Numbered from the stretch's first letter, positions 9,685-18,915 are shown. The stretch is 64,000 bases of DNA from Actinomycetospora chibensis (GCF_028737215.1 NZ_JAQZAM010000007.1:186001-250000); one strand, 5' to 3'. Notes: generated from the letters alone by a model not told the origin. Made by a program: numbers and translations.

Positions 9685-12072
9685 GTGGCGGACGAGGTCC
9701 GGTGGCTGGAGACGGTGGGGTCCGGCGACGTCGAGGAGGTCGGGGGCAAGAACGCCTCGCTCGGTGAGCTCATCGGCAACCTCGCCGAGGTGGGCATCCG
9801 CGTGCCCGGTGGCTTCGCGACGACGGCGTCGGCCTATCGCGCGTTCCTCGAGGCCAACGGCCTGGACGAGCAGATCGCGACCGTCCTCGGCGAGCTCTCG
9901 GAGGGCAAGCGCGAGCTCGCGGACGCCGGGGCGGCGATCCGCGGGCTCTTCGACGCCGCCGAGTTCCCCGACGCCACGGCCGAGGCGATCCGGTCGGCCT
10001 ACGCCGAGCTGGGCACGCGCCACGAGACCGACGACGTCGACGTGGCCGTGCGCTCGAGCGCCACCGCCGAGGACCTGCCCGACGCCAGCTTCGCCGGCCA
10101 GCAGGACACCTACCTCAACATCACCGGGGCGGACGCGCTGCTCGCGGCCTGCAAGGACTGCTACGCGTCGCTGTTCACCGACCGCGCCATCAGCTACCGC
10201 GTCGAGCAGGGCTTCGAGCACACCGACGTCGCGCTGTCCATCGGCGTGCAGAAGATGGTGCGCTCCGACCTCGGGTCCGCCGGGGTCATGTTCACGATCG
10301 ACTCCGACACCGGCTTCCCCGACACCGCGATCATCAACGGCGCCTGGGGCCTCGGCGAGAACGTCGTCGGCGGCGAGGTCACCCCGGACCAGTGGACGGT
10401 CTACAAGCCGTTCCTCGACCGCGAGGAGCTGACGCCGATCCTCGCCCGGACCGTCGGGGCCAAGGAGCGCAAGCTCGTCTACACCGACTCGGGGGACGAG
10501 CCCACCACCAACGTCGACACCGACGACGAGGAGCGCCGTGCGCTCGTCCTCGACGACGACGAGGTGCTCACGCTGGCCCGCTGGGGCGTGACGATCGAGA
10601 AGCACTACGAGCGCCCGATGGACGTCGAGTGGGCGAAGGACGGGCGCACCGGCGAGCTGTACGTCGTCCAGGCCCGCCCCGAGACCGTGCAGTCGCGCGC
10701 CGGCGCCGGGACGCTGTCGACGTTCCACCTCGACGAGACCGGCGAGGTGCTCGTCTCCGGGCTCGCGATCGGCCAGGCGATCGCCGCGGGCGAGGTCCAG
10801 GTGATCGCGTCGGCCGATGACGTGGACTCGTTCGAGGACGGCAAGGTGCTGGTCACCGAGATGACCGACCCGGACTGGGTGCCGATCATGAAGCGAGCCG
10901 CCGGGATCGTCACCGATCGCGGTGGCCGCACCTCGCACGCCGCCATCGTCAGCCGCGAGCTCGGAGTGCCCGCCATTGTCGGGACCCAGGACGCCACCGA
11001 GCGGCTCGCCGCGGGCCGCGAGGTCACGCTGTCGTGCGTCGAGGGCGACGAGGGGCACGTCTACGACGGGATCCTCGCGTTCTCCGAGCGCGAGCTGGAC
11101 CTCGAGGCCGTGCCGGAGACGAGCACGCGCGTGATGATGAACATCGGCAGCCCCGCCGCGGCGATGCAGTGGTGGCGCCTGCCCGCGCACGGCATCGGCC
11201 TCGCGCGCATGGAGTACCTGGTCAACAACGTCATCCAGGCCCACCCGCTGGCCCTGCTGCACCTCGACCAGGTGGAGGACGACGACGCGCGGCAGCAGAT
11301 CGAGGAGCTGACCGCGGGCTGGCCGGACAAGGCCGAGTACTTCGTCGACCACCTCGCCCGCGGGATCGCGACGATCGCCGCGTCGCAGTACCCCGAGCCG
11401 GTGGTCGTGCGCCTCTCGGACTTCAAGACCAACGAGTACGCGGGGCTCCTCGGCGGGACGCAGTTCGAGCCCGAGGAGGAGAACCCGATGCTCGGGTGGC
11501 GCGGGGCCTCGCGCTACTACAGCGACGACTACCGCGAGGCTTTCGCGCTGGAGTGCCGCGCCCTGGACCGCGTCCGCACGTCCATGGGCTTCACCAACGT
11601 CATCGTCATGGTCCCGTTCTGCCGCACGCCGGAGGAGGCCGACCGGGTCCTGGAGACCATGGCGGAGTTCGGGCTCGAGCGGGGCCGCGACGACCTGCAG
11701 GTGTACGTGATGGCGGAGATCCCGTCGAACATCCTGCAGGCCGACGAGTTCGCCGACCGCTTCGACGGCTTCTCCATCGGGTCGAACGACCTCACCCAGC
11801 TCACCCTCGGGATCGGCCGTGACGACGACCGGCTCACGCACCTGTTCGACGAGCGCAGCCCCGCGGTCAAGAAGATGATCACGATGCTGATCGAGGCCGC
11901 CCACGTCAAGGACCGCTACGTCGGCATCTGCGGCCAGGGCCCGAGCGACCACCCCGACCTCGCCGAGTTCCTCGTCGAGCAGGGCATCGACTCGATGTCG
12001 CTCAACCCCGACAGCGTCCTGACGGTGATCGAGCGCGTCGCGGAGGCGGAGTCGAAGCGCGACGGGGGCTGA
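9685..12072 (+). CDS. ppsA: Phosphoenolpyruvate synthase (pyruvate, water dikinase)
   Basis: 795 residues, normal for PpsA. GTG 9685 is the start because GGAGGAGGA lies at 9672-9680; the frame is open upstream without a better site. It makes PEP from pyruvate and ATP, releasing AMP and phosphate, for gluconeogenesis. Domain order: N-terminal ATP-grasp (GGKNASLGELI; VRSSATAEDLPDASFAGQQD), central phosphohistidine domain with His418 in GGRTSHAAI, and C-terminal PEP-binding barrel (RMEYLVNN; GSNDLTQLTLGIGRD; CGQGPSDHPD with the proton-donor Cys). The GQ-P variant and overall order distinguish it from pyruvate phosphate dikinase. Monocistronic, with gaps on both sides. Confidence 0.95.
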   Translation: MADEVRWLETVGSGDVEEVGGKNASLGELIGNLAEVGIRVPGGFATTASAYRAFLEANGLDEQIATVLGELSEGKRELADAGAAIRGLFDAAEFPDATAEAIRSAYAELGTRHETDDVDVAVRSSATAEDLPDASFAGQQDTYLNITGADALLAACKDCYASLFTDRAISYRVEQGFEHTDVALSIGVQKMVRSDLGSAGVMFTIDSDTGFPDTAIINGAWGLGENVVGGEVTPDQWTVYKPFLDREELTPILARTVGAKERKLVYTDSGDEPTTNVDTDDEERRALVLDDDEVLTLARWGVTIEKHYERPMDVEWAKDGRTGELYVVQARPETVQSRAGAGTLSTFHLDETGEVLVSGLAIGQAIAAGEVQVIASADDVDSFEDGKVLVTEMTDPDWVPIMKRAAGIVTDRGGRTSHAAIVSRELGVPAIVGTQDATERLAAGREVTLSCVEGDEGHVYDGILAFSERELDLEAVPETSTRVMMNIGSPAAAMQWWRLPAHGIGLARMEYLVNNVIQAHPLALLHLDQVEDDDARQQIEELTAGWPDKAEYFVDHLARGIATIAASQYPEPVVVRLSDFKTNEYAGLLGGTQFEPEEENPMLGWRGASRYYSDDYREAFALECRALDRVRTSMGFTNVIVMVPFCRTPEEADRVLETMAEFGLERGRDDLQVYVMAEIPSNILQADEFADRFDGFSIGSNDLTQLTLGIGRDDDRLTHLFDERSPAVKKMITMLIEAAHVKDRYVGICGQGPSDHPDLAEFLVEQGIDSMSLNPDSVLTVIERVAEAESKRDGG

Positions 12073-12173
12073 GGAATGTCAGCGAAGTGCCGTCGCAGAC
12101 GTTGAGTGTCCGTATCGGTTCTTCGATCACCGGCGGCCACGCGGCGCTCACGCCGGTGCAGCACGGTGCACGC

Positions 12174-12869
12174 ATGGCCAGAGCGGCGGCACTCGCGGTC
12201 CTGCTGTTCCTGCTCGCGGGGTGCGCCCGGGGCGCCCGCCGCTCAGGTCGCGCCGCAGCCCTGCTCGCCCGCCGTCGCGATCACCGGCTTCTCGGACGCC
12301 CTCGACGGCGCGTCCTACGGCACGCGGCGGACCTACCCGCCCACCGGGCTGTCCGGGCTGGCCGTCGACCGGGACGGCGACCTGCTCGTGCTGAGCGACC
12401 GATCGGTGCTGTTCACGCTCGACCCGCGGAGCCGCGAGCCGACGGGCGCCGTGCCGCTCTTCGACGAGGACGGGCGCCCGCTCGACGCCGAGGCCCTCGC
12501 CGTCGACGCCGACGGCACGCGTCTCGTCACGTCGGCGCCGAGCTCGCGGCCACCGGCGACGGCCGGCTGCTCGTCGTCGAACGGTCCTTCACCCCGGGGG
12601 TCGGCAACACCGTGCACCTCGCCCTCGCCACCCCGCGCGGCGACACCCTCGTCCGGACGCCGCTCGCCGACCTCGGCGCTTGCCCGACCCTCGGTGCGCC
12701 GGCACAGCAGGCCCAGGCGAACCCGCTGCTCGACAACGTCGAGGGGATGACGGTGCTCGGGCGCACGCTCGACGGGGCCCTGCGGGTGCTCCTGGTCAGC
12801 GACGACAACCAGAACACCGACCAGACGACCCGGCTCTACGACCTCGAGGTGCAGCTGCCGCCGGCGTGA
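12174..12869 (+). pseudogene. Lipoprotein gene, phytase-like/propeller type, disrupted by two frame changes
   Basis: The N-terminus from ATG 12174 encodes a lipoprotein signal (AALAVLLFLLAGC, lipobox LAGC). Sensible protein then continues in the +1 frame from about 12230 (CSPAVAITGFSDALDG ... DRDGDLLVLSDRSVLFTLD) and returns to the first frame near 12540 (ELAATGDGRLLVVERSF ... NVEGMTVLGRTLDG, VLLVSDDNQ) to TGA 12867-12869. The middle and end resemble the esterase-like domain of phytase (propeller) proteins. The first shift fits one extra C in the run at 12226-12235; the second fits loss of one base near 12530-12545. Two compensating indels mean either a decayed gene or assembly errors. Function as written would be lost. 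Confidence 0.65.
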
Positions 12870-12920
12870 TCTCCGGAACCCTCTCGTGCGCGTCGGCGCT
12901 ACGCGGTGGAGGGTGTCGCC

Positions 12921-13823
12921 GTGACCGACGACGCTCACCCCGGCCCCATCCGCGCCCTCGTCCTCGGGGGAGGGGGACTCGCCGGGATCGCCTGGGAGGT
13001 GGGCGTCCTCGTCGGCCTCGCCGAGGGCGGTGTCGACCTGTCGCTGGCCGACCGGGTCGTCGGCACCTCCGCCGGCTCCATCGTCGGGACCCTCCTCACC
13101 ACGGGCGTGGACCTCGCAGCCGTGCACGAGGAGCACCTCGCCGGAGAGGCGTCAGGCACCTCCGGCCCGCCCGCGACGCTGGACATGGAGGCCCTCGGCG
13201 CCCAGCTCGTCGCCGCGATGGACGGCGCCCGCGACGCGGGGGAGATGCGGGCGCGGATGGGCGCCTGGGCGCTCGCGGCGGACACCCCGCCCGAGTCCGA
13301 GCGGCGCGCGATCATCGACGCCCGCCTGCCGGTGAAGAAGTGGCCGAAGACGGACCTGCGGATCTCCGCGGTCGACGCGGAGACCGGTGAGCTGGCCGTC
13401 TTCACCTGCGACGCCCGTGTCGAGCTGGTCGACGCCGTCGCGGCGAGCTGCGCCGTGCCCGGCGTGTGGCCGCCGATGACGGCGGCGAAGCGGCGCTACA
13501 TCGACGGTGGTATCGCGTCGATCGTGCACGTGGCCCGGGCCGACGACGACGGCTTCGAGATCCAGGGCGCCGCCGACCGCGTCCTCGTCGTCGCCCCGCT
13601 CGACCCGCCGGCGGGTGGCCCGTTCCCCTCGGTGACCCAGGAGGTCGAGCGCCGGCAGGAGAGCCACCCCGACACCGACGCGCTCGCGATCCTCGCCGAC
13701 GAGACGTCCCTGGCGGCGTTCGGCACCAACGTCCTCGACCCGTCCGCCATGCCGGCCTCGGCGCGGGCCGGACGGGCGCAGGGGCAGGCGTGGGCCGACG
13801 AGGTCGCCCGGCGCTGGTCGTGA
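12921..13823 (+). CDS. Patatin-like phospholipase
   Basis: 300 residues from GTG 12921, which has GGAGGG at 12908-12913; GTG 12906 is further upstream with no site. The patatin signatures are in order: oxyanion loop GGGGLAG (residues 16-22), nucleophile elbow GTSAG with Ser50, and the catalytic dyad Asp195 in YIDGG. Such serine acyl hydrolases release fatty acids from phospholipids or other acyl esters. No signal peptide, so cytoplasmic or peripheral membrane. The stop overlaps the start of the MFS transporter as GTGA, so the two are probably made together. Confidence 0.93.
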   Translation: MTDDAHPGPIRALVLGGGGLAGIAWEVGVLVGLAEGGVDLSLADRVVGTSAGSIVGTLLTTGVDLAAVHEEHLAGEASGTSGPPATLDMEALGAQLVAAMDGARDAGEMRARMGAWALAADTPPESERRAIIDARLPVKKWPKTDLRISAVDAETGELAVFTCDARVELVDAVAASCAVPGVWPPMTAAKRRYIDGGIASIVHVARADDDGFEIQGAADRVLVVAPLDPPAGGPFPSVTQEVERRQESHPDTDALAILADETSLAAFGTNVLDPSAMPASARAGRAQGQAWADEVARRWS

Positions 13824-15025
13824 GCGCGCCCGTCGCGACCGCGACGACGGCACGGCGCGGCGGCGCCTTCGCCGCCTTCGCCGTCCTCCTGCTCGCGGCG
13901 AACCTGCGGCCGCCCGTGGTCGGGGTGGCGCCGCTGGTGGACCAGGCGCGCGACGATCTCGGCGTCTCGAGCGGCGTCGCGGGGCTCCTGACCAGCCTCC
14001 CGGTCCTCTGCTTCGGTCTGCTCGCGCCGATCGCGCCGCGCCTCGCGCGTCGCTGGGGACTCGAGCGCCTGATGGTGGCGGCGCTGCTCGTGCTCACCGC
14101 GGGCATCGCGCTGCGCCTGGTGGACGTGCTCGCCGTCATCCTCGTCGGGAGCGTGCTCGTCGGGACGGCCATCGCGGTGGGCAACGTGTCGTTGCCGACG
14201 CTGGTCAAGCGCGACTTCCCGCACCGCACCGGCGCGATGACCGGCGCGTACTCGATGGTCCTGACCGGCGGCGGCGCGCTGGCCGCGGCCGTCACCGTCC
14301 CCCTGCAGCGGGTCACCGGCCTCGACTGGCGGTACACGCTCGGGCTGTGGGGCCTGCTCGCGCTGGTGACGCTGGCGGTCTGGGTCCCCCGCGCTCGCCG
14401 TCGCACGGTGCCGTCGAGCCCGCTGGGGGAGGCCGCGGCGATGCGTCGCGGGCTGCTGCGCGACCCGCTGGCGTGGCAGGTCACGCTGTTCATGGGTCTG
14501 CAGTCGCTGCAGTTCTACGCGACGTCGGCATGGATCCCGACGATCTACGTCGACGCCGGGCGGAGTCCGGCCGAGGCCGGCCTGCTGCTCTCGCTGGCCG
14601 GGATCGTGGGCCTCGTCTTCTCGGCGACGATGCCCTCGCTGGCGATGCGCCGCCCCAGCCAGAGTGCGCTCGTCACGGCGACCTGCCTGTTCTACGTCGC
14701 CGGCTACGCGGGGCTGATCCTCGCGCCTGGCACGCTCGCTGCGCTCTGGATGGTGCTGCTCGGGGTGGCGCAGGGCTCGAACATCGCCCTCGGGCTGCTC
14801 CTGATCACCCTGCGCTCGCCGGACACCGCACACACCGCCGAGCTCTCGGCCATGGCGCAGGGCATCGGGTACACGCTCGCGGCCGTCGGCCCCTTCGGTC
14901 TGGGCGCGCTGCACGACCTCACCGACGGGTGGACGGTCCCGCTCGTGGTGATGGCGGTGCTCGTGGTGCCGACGGTCCTCATGGGCATCGGCGCCGGCCG
15001 GGACCGGCACGTGCTCACGCCCTGA
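13820..15025 (+). CDS. MFS transporter, CynX/NimT-like
   Basis: 401 residues from GTG 13820, overlapping the patatin stop (GTGA). Twelve hydrophobic segments are readable, with a cytoplasmic loop at about residues 190-215 (RARRRTVPSSPLGEAAAMRRG). The start LLLAANLRPPVVGVAPLVDQ is characteristic of the CynX/NimT (cyanate or 2-nitroimidazole) branch of the major facilitator superfamily, and RLARRWGLERLM matches the conserved loop between helices 2 and 3. The substrate is unknown; members include drug exporters and cyanate permeases. The convergent TetR-family gene lies 7 bp away, so local regulation is possible but not proven. Confidence 0.9.
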   Translation: MSAPVATATTARRGGAFAAFAVLLLAANLRPPVVGVAPLVDQARDDLGVSSGVAGLLTSLPVLCFGLLAPIAPRLARRWGLERLMVAALLVLTAGIALRLVDVLAVILVGSVLVGTAIAVGNVSLPTLVKRDFPHRTGAMTGAYSMVLTGGGALAAAVTVPLQRVTGLDWRYTLGLWGLLALVTLAVWVPRARRRTVPSSPLGEAAAMRRGLLRDPLAWQVTLFMGLQSLQFYATSAWIPTIYVDAGRSPAEAGLLLSLAGIVGLVFSATMPSLAMRRPSQSALVTATCLFYVAGYAGLILAPGTLAALWMVLLGVAQGSNIALGLLLITLRSPDTAHTAELSAMAQGIGYTLAAVGPFGLGALHDLTDGWTVPLVVMAVLVVPTVLMGIGAGRDRHVLTP

Positions 15026-15031
15026 GCCCCG

Positions 15032-15763
15032 TCACTCGATCACGGCGGCCAGCCCGTCGAGCGCGCGGGCGAGCCCGAACCGCCAGGCGCGGTCGGGATC
15101 GCGGGCCGAGCCCTGCGCGGCGCCGGCGGCGGTGCCGACCCGGGTGGCGCGGGGGTAGCGCTCGGGGTCGAGCACCTCGGCGAGCACCGGGGCCCGCGCG
15201 GCCCACCAGGCGGCGTCGTCGGAGGTTCCGTCGTCCGGGAGTGCCGCGGCGCGGGTGACGTCGAGCAGGAAGGTCAGCGCGGCGTCGCGGTCGACGTCGT
15301 CGAGGTCCTCCAGGCCGTCGAAGGCCGCCAGCTCGTGCTCGTACTTCGCGGTCTCGCCGGGCCCGAGCACGGGACGACGGGGGTCGACACGCGCCGCCCA
15401 CGGGTGCGCGCGGTAGAGCGCACGGTTCTCCTCGGCCACCGCCGTGAGGCGCGCGCGCCAGGGGCGGCCGGCGGTGTCCTCGCGCGGCATGGCGGCGTAG
15501 GCGGCGTCGACGACGAGGTCGGCGAGCTCGTCGCGCCCGGGGACGTAGGTGTAGATCGTCATCGGGGCGACGCCGAGCTCGGTGGCCAGGGCGCGGATCG
15601 TCAGGCGCGCCAGCCCGTCCGCGCCGCCGGCGTCGGCGAGCGCCGTGGCGGCGCGCACGACCGCGTCGAGATCCAGGCCGCGCCGGGGACCGCGGGTGGC
15701 CGGGGGCTCGGTGCGCCACAGCAGCGCGAGCGTGCGGGCGGGGTCGGCGCTCATCGGCGACAC
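15032..15763 (-). CDS. TetR/AcrR-family transcriptional regulator
   Basis: 243 residues. The helix-turn-helix lies at about residues 55-80 (LTIRALATELGVAPMTIYTYVPGRDEL), followed by an all-helical ligand domain of the TetR_C type (ENRALYRAHPWAARVD). Start ATG 15763, with ATG 15754 as alternative. It is divergent from a VOC-family gene across 56 bp, and the intervening sequence holds two 14-bp direct repeats built from GTAC half-sites. That arrangement predicts control of itself and of the VOC gene. The inducer is unknown. Confidence 0.9.
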   Translation of the reverse strand: MSPMSADPARTLALLWRTEPPATRGPRRGLDLDAVVRAATALADAGGADGLARLTIRALATELGVAPMTIYTYVPGRDELADLVVDAAYAAMPREDTAGRPWRARLTAVAEENRALYRAHPWAARVDPRRPVLGPGETAKYEHELAAFDGLEDLDDVDRDAALTFLLDVTRAAALPDDGTSDDAAWWAARAPVLAEVLDPERYPRATRVGTAAGAAQGSARDPDRAWRFGLARALDGLAAVIE

Positions 15764-15777
15764 CCTCTCACTTCTTC

Positions 15778-15805
15778 GTGTACAACGTACGGTGTACAGC
15801 GTACG
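15778..15805. promoter_or_regulatory. Probable TetR operator: tandem 14-bp repeat with four phased GTAC sites
   Basis: GTGTACAACGTACG (15778-15791) is followed directly by GTGTACAGCGTACG (15792-15805), one mismatch apart. GTAC recurs at 15780, 15787, 15794 and 15801, exactly every 7 bp. The element fills the divergent TetR/VOC promoter and ends just before the VOC gene's AAAGAGGG ribosome site. Confidence 0.7.
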
Positions 15806-15819
15806 GAGAAAGAGGGTCC

Positions 15820-16197
15820 ATGAAGATCAGTGCGTCCGCCGTCTCCCTCAACGTCGCCGATCCCGAGGCCTCGGGGGCCTTCCTCGTCGAGCACTTCGGT
15901 TTCGAGCAGGTCATGACCGCCGACGGCTTCGTGTCGCTGGCCCGGGAGGACGCCGGCATGTCCGTCGTCTTCCTGCGCACCGGGCTGGAGTCCCTGCCCA
16001 CCGATCAGCGCGACGAGCACGCCGCGGGGCTCATCCTCGCGTTCGTCGTCGACGACCTCGAGGGCGAGCTGGCCCGGCTCGAGTCCGAGGGCGTGACGAT
16101 CACGATGCCCCTGACCGTCGAGCCGTGGGGCGAGCGCGCCTTCCAGGTGCGCGACCCCAACCGCGTGATCGTGCAGCTGGTCGACTGGGAGGGCTGA
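15820..16197 (+). CDS. VOC (glyoxalase/bleomycin-resistance fold) protein
   Basis: 125 residues from ATG 15820 with AAAGAGGG at 15809-15816. Two beta-alpha-beta-beta-beta modules are visible: VSLNVADPEASGAFLVEHFGFEQV and LILAFVVDDLEGELARLESEGV ... PWGERAFQVRDPNRVIVQLVDW. The final Glu/Val pattern resembles the metal-binding strand of glyoxalase I-like proteins, but His/Glu ligands are incomplete, so it may be a ligand-binding or antibiotic-sequestering member. It faces a TetR regulator across a clear operator, which suggests an inducible detoxification or resistance function (inference). Confidence 0.87.
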   Translation: MKISASAVSLNVADPEASGAFLVEHFGFEQVMTADGFVSLAREDAGMSVVFLRTGLESLPTDQRDEHAAGLILAFVVDDLEGELARLESEGVTITMPLTVEPWGERAFQVRDPNRVIVQLVDWEG

Positions 16198-16200
16198 CGC

Positions 16201-16246
16201 CACGTGAGTGATCCGGGCCGCCCCGACGACCCGGATCACTCACGTG
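16201..16246. terminator. Perfect 17-bp inverted repeat downstream of the VOC gene
   Basis: Arms CACGTGAGTGATCCGGG (16201-16217) and its exact inverse (16230-16246) flank a 12-nt loop. It starts 4 bp after the VOC stop and ends 16 bp before the GNAT start. Likely a terminator or an intergenic palindromic repeat; there is no U-tract. Confidence 0.75.
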
Positions 16247-16261
16247 CGCCAGCATGGGGAC

Positions 16262-16750
16262 GTGGAGATCGTCCTGACGGCCGTGCGCCCCGACTCGCCC
16301 GACGGGCTGATCGCCCTGCGCGCCTACGCCGACGAGCTCGCCCGCCGCTGGCCGGAGAAGGCGCCCGAGCCGTCGTGGTCGCAGCAGTTCCTCGCCGACG
16401 ACCCCCTGGTGCTGGCCCCGCCGTCGGGCGTCCTCGTCGTCGCGAAGCAGGGCGAGCGGGTCGTCGGCTGCGCCGGCCTGCGGTTCGAGGGGGCCGACGT
16501 CCCGCCGGGCGCGGGCGAGATCAAGCGCATGTGGGTCGACCCCGAGGTGCGCGGCCAGGGCCTGGCCACGCGCCTGCTGCACCACCTCACCGAACTCGCG
16601 CGGGAGGCCGGGCTGCGCCGGCTGGTCCTCGACACCGCCGACGACCTCCTCGAGGCCCGCGCGCTCTACGCCCGTGAGGGCTTCGTCGAGACCGAGCCCT
16701 ACAACGCCAACCCCTACGCCGCCCACTGGTACACGCGCGACCTCTGGTGA
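16262..16750 (+). CDS. GNAT-family N-acetyltransferase
   Basis: 162 residues from GTG 16262 (MEIVLTAVRPDSPDG) with GGGGA at 16255-16259; an upstream GTG-type start would lie inside the hairpin. The acetyl-CoA pocket is EIKRMWVDPEVRGQGLATRLL (motif A, RGQGLA), followed by motif B (LVLDTADDLLEARALYAREGFVE). It transfers acetyl from acetyl-CoA to an amine; the substrate is unknown. It is the only gene between a hairpin and a convergent protease gene, so likely monocistronic. Confidence 0.92.
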   Translation: MEIVLTAVRPDSPDGLIALRAYADELARRWPEKAPEPSWSQQFLADDPLVLAPPSGVLVVAKQGERVVGCAGLRFEGADVPPGAGEIKRMWVDPEVRGQGLATRLLHHLTELAREAGLRRLVLDTADDLLEARALYAREGFVETEPYNANPYAAHWYTRDLW

Positions 16751-16775
16751 GCGGGACCGCTGAGGATCGGGACCC

Positions 16776-18848
16776 TCACCCCACCTGCCGCCAGCAGAAC
16801 TCGAAGACGAGCGCCCACTGGAACGCGCGCTGGGCGTTGTCGGCCGCGCCGCCGTGGCCGCCCTCGATGTTCTCGTAGTACTCGACGTCGTGGCCCTGCT
16901 CGCGCATCCGGGCCACGGCCTTGCGCGCGTGGGCGGGGTGGACGCGGTCGTCGCGGGTCGAGGTCGTGACGAGCACCGGCGGGTAGGCCTCGTCGGCGCG
17001 CAGGTTCTGGTACGGCGAGTACCGCGCGATCCACGCCCATTCCTCGGGCTTGTCCGGGTCGCCGTACTCGGCCATCCACGACGCCCCGGCCAGCAGCAGG
17101 TGGAACCGGCGCATGTCGAACAGCGGCACCATCACCACGATCGCCCCGAACAGCTCCGGGTAGCGGGTCAGCATCACGCCCATGAGCAGGCCGCCGTTGC
17201 TGCCGCCGTGGATCGCCAGCTGCGACGCGGTCGTGATCCCGCGCTCGACGAGGTCGCGGGCGACCGCCGCGAAGTCCTCGTACGCCCGGTGGCGGTGCTC
17301 GCCGAGCGCCGAGGTGTGCCACGTCGGCCCGTACTCGCCGCCGCCGCGGATGTTCGCGACGACGTACGTGCCGCCGCGGGAGAGCCAGCCCCGTCCGATG
17401 ATCCCGCTGTAGCCCGGCGTCAGGGCGATCTCGAAGCCGCCGTAGCCGGTCATCAGCGCGGGGCCGGGGGTGTCGGCGACCCGGCCGACCACGAAGTACG
17501 GCACCTGGGTGCCGTCGTCCGAGGTCGCGAAGAACTGCCGGACCTCGAGCCCGCTCGCGTCGAAGCGCGCGGGCGCCGTGCGCAGGACCTCGGGCTCCGG
17601 GTCGGTGTCGCGCCCCAGCTCGCCGCGCAGGAACGTCGAGGGCTGCGTGTAGCCGTCGGTGTCGAGGAAGTACTCGTCGCTCTGGTCGGGGTCGACACCG
17701 ATGAGGTCGACCGAGCCGAGAGCGGGCCCGGCGGGCAGCTCGCGGCGCGCCCAGTCCTGGTCGGGGGTGAGCACCTCGAGACGCGTGACGACGTCGGTGA
17801 GGACGGCGAGGACGAGGTGGTTCTTCGTCCAGGCGTGGTAGCTCAGCGAGCGGCTGGGGGTGGGGGCGAAGAGCACCCGCGCCGACCGGTCGCCGGCGAG
17901 GTAGCCCTCGAAGTCGAAGCACAGCAGCGAGCCCGCCGCGTGCTCGACGCCCCCCACCTCCCACGGCGAGCGCGTCCGCACCACCAGCCATTCGCGCTCG
18001 ATGTCGGTGTCGGCGTCCGGCGGCACATCGATGAGCTCCCGCGACCCGTCGGGGCGCAGCAGGAACTCCTCGGTGGTGTGGAAGTCGGGGCTGCGCCCGA
18101 CGAAGTCGCGCTCGAAGCCCGGGGTGTGGTCGTGCGAGGCGAAGGCCGACACGTCGGTCTCGTCGGCGGTGAACACGATCTCGGCCTCGGCGACGGGCTG
18201 ACCGCGTCGCCACCGGCGCATCACCCGCGGATAGCCCGACGTCGTCTGCGAACCGGGTCCGAGGTCGGTGCCGACGAAGACGGTGTCGGCGTCGATCCAC
18301 CCCACGCGGCTCTTCGCCTCGGGCAGCGTGAACCCGTCGGGGACCCAGGTCTTCGAGGCGAGGTCGAACTCGCGCACCACCGTGGCGTCGGCGCCGCCGC
18401 GGGAGAGCTGGACGAGGGCGCGGTCGTAGTCCGGGTAGCGGACGGCGGCGCCCGCCCAGACCCAGTTCTCGTCCTCGTCCGCCCCGAGGGCGTCGAGGTC
18501 GAGCAGCAGCTCCCAATCGGGGTCGCCGCTGCGGTAGCTCTCGAGCGTGGTGCGCCGCCAGAGCCCGCGGGAGTGGTCGGCGTCCTGCCAGAAGTTGTAG
18601 AGCAGCGCGCCTCGGCGTCGCACGTAGGGGATGCGGTCGTCGGCGTCGAGCACCGCGCGCAGACCGTCGCGCAGCTCGGCGAAGCGCTCGCCCCCGGTGA
18701 GGACGTCCAACGACTCGGCGTTGCGCTCCTTCACCCAGGTCAGGGCCTCGTCGCCGGTGACATCCTCGAGCCACAGGTAGGGGTCGTCGGGGGTCCCGTC
18801 CGGGCTGGCCGTGGTCGCGGGGGAGCTCACGCGACCATCCTCACCCAT
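16776..18848 (-). CDS. Prolyl oligopeptidase-family serine peptidase (S9A)
   Basis: 690 residues, typical for S9A. An N-terminal seven-bladed propeller (about residues 20-430, starting DPYLWLEDVTGDEALTWVKERN) is followed by the alpha/beta-hydrolase domain. The triad is Ser550 in GGSNGG, Asp634 in TRDDRVHPAH and His665 in EGGHGG; the oxyanion region is GYGGFEIALTPGYSG. These enzymes cleave short peptides after proline; some actinobacterial homologues act on other bonds. No signal peptide, so cytoplasmic. Start ATG 18848, with GTG 18830 possible. Monocistronic. Confidence 0.94.
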   Translation of the reverse strand: MGEDGRVSSPATTASPDGTPDDPYLWLEDVTGDEALTWVKERNAESLDVLTGGERFAELRDGLRAVLDADDRIPYVRRRGALLYNFWQDADHSRGLWRRTTLESYRSGDPDWELLLDLDALGADEDENWVWAGAAVRYPDYDRALVQLSRGGADATVVREFDLASKTWVPDGFTLPEAKSRVGWIDADTVFVGTDLGPGSQTTSGYPRVMRRWRRGQPVAEAEIVFTADETDVSAFASHDHTPGFERDFVGRSPDFHTTEEFLLRPDGSRELIDVPPDADTDIEREWLVVRTRSPWEVGGVEHAAGSLLCFDFEGYLAGDRSARVLFAPTPSRSLSYHAWTKNHLVLAVLTDVVTRLEVLTPDQDWARRELPAGPALGSVDLIGVDPDQSDEYFLDTDGYTQPSTFLRGELGRDTDPEPEVLRTAPARFDASGLEVRQFFATSDDGTQVPYFVVGRVADTPGPALMTGYGGFEIALTPGYSGIIGRGWLSRGGTYVVANIRGGGEYGPTWHTSALGEHRHRAYEDFAAVARDLVERGITTASQLAIHGGSNGGLLMGVMLTRYPELFGAIVVMVPLFDMRRFHLLLAGASWMAEYGDPDKPEEWAWIARYSPYQNLRADEAYPPVLVTTSTRDDRVHPAHARKAVARMREQGHDVEYYENIEGGHGGAADNAQRAFQWALVFEFCWRQVG

Positions 18849-18915
18849 CGCCGGACCCCGACGCTCGTGGGTGATCTGATGTTCTCCGAGAGAGGACGGG
18901 GGAGGAGCCCGAGGG

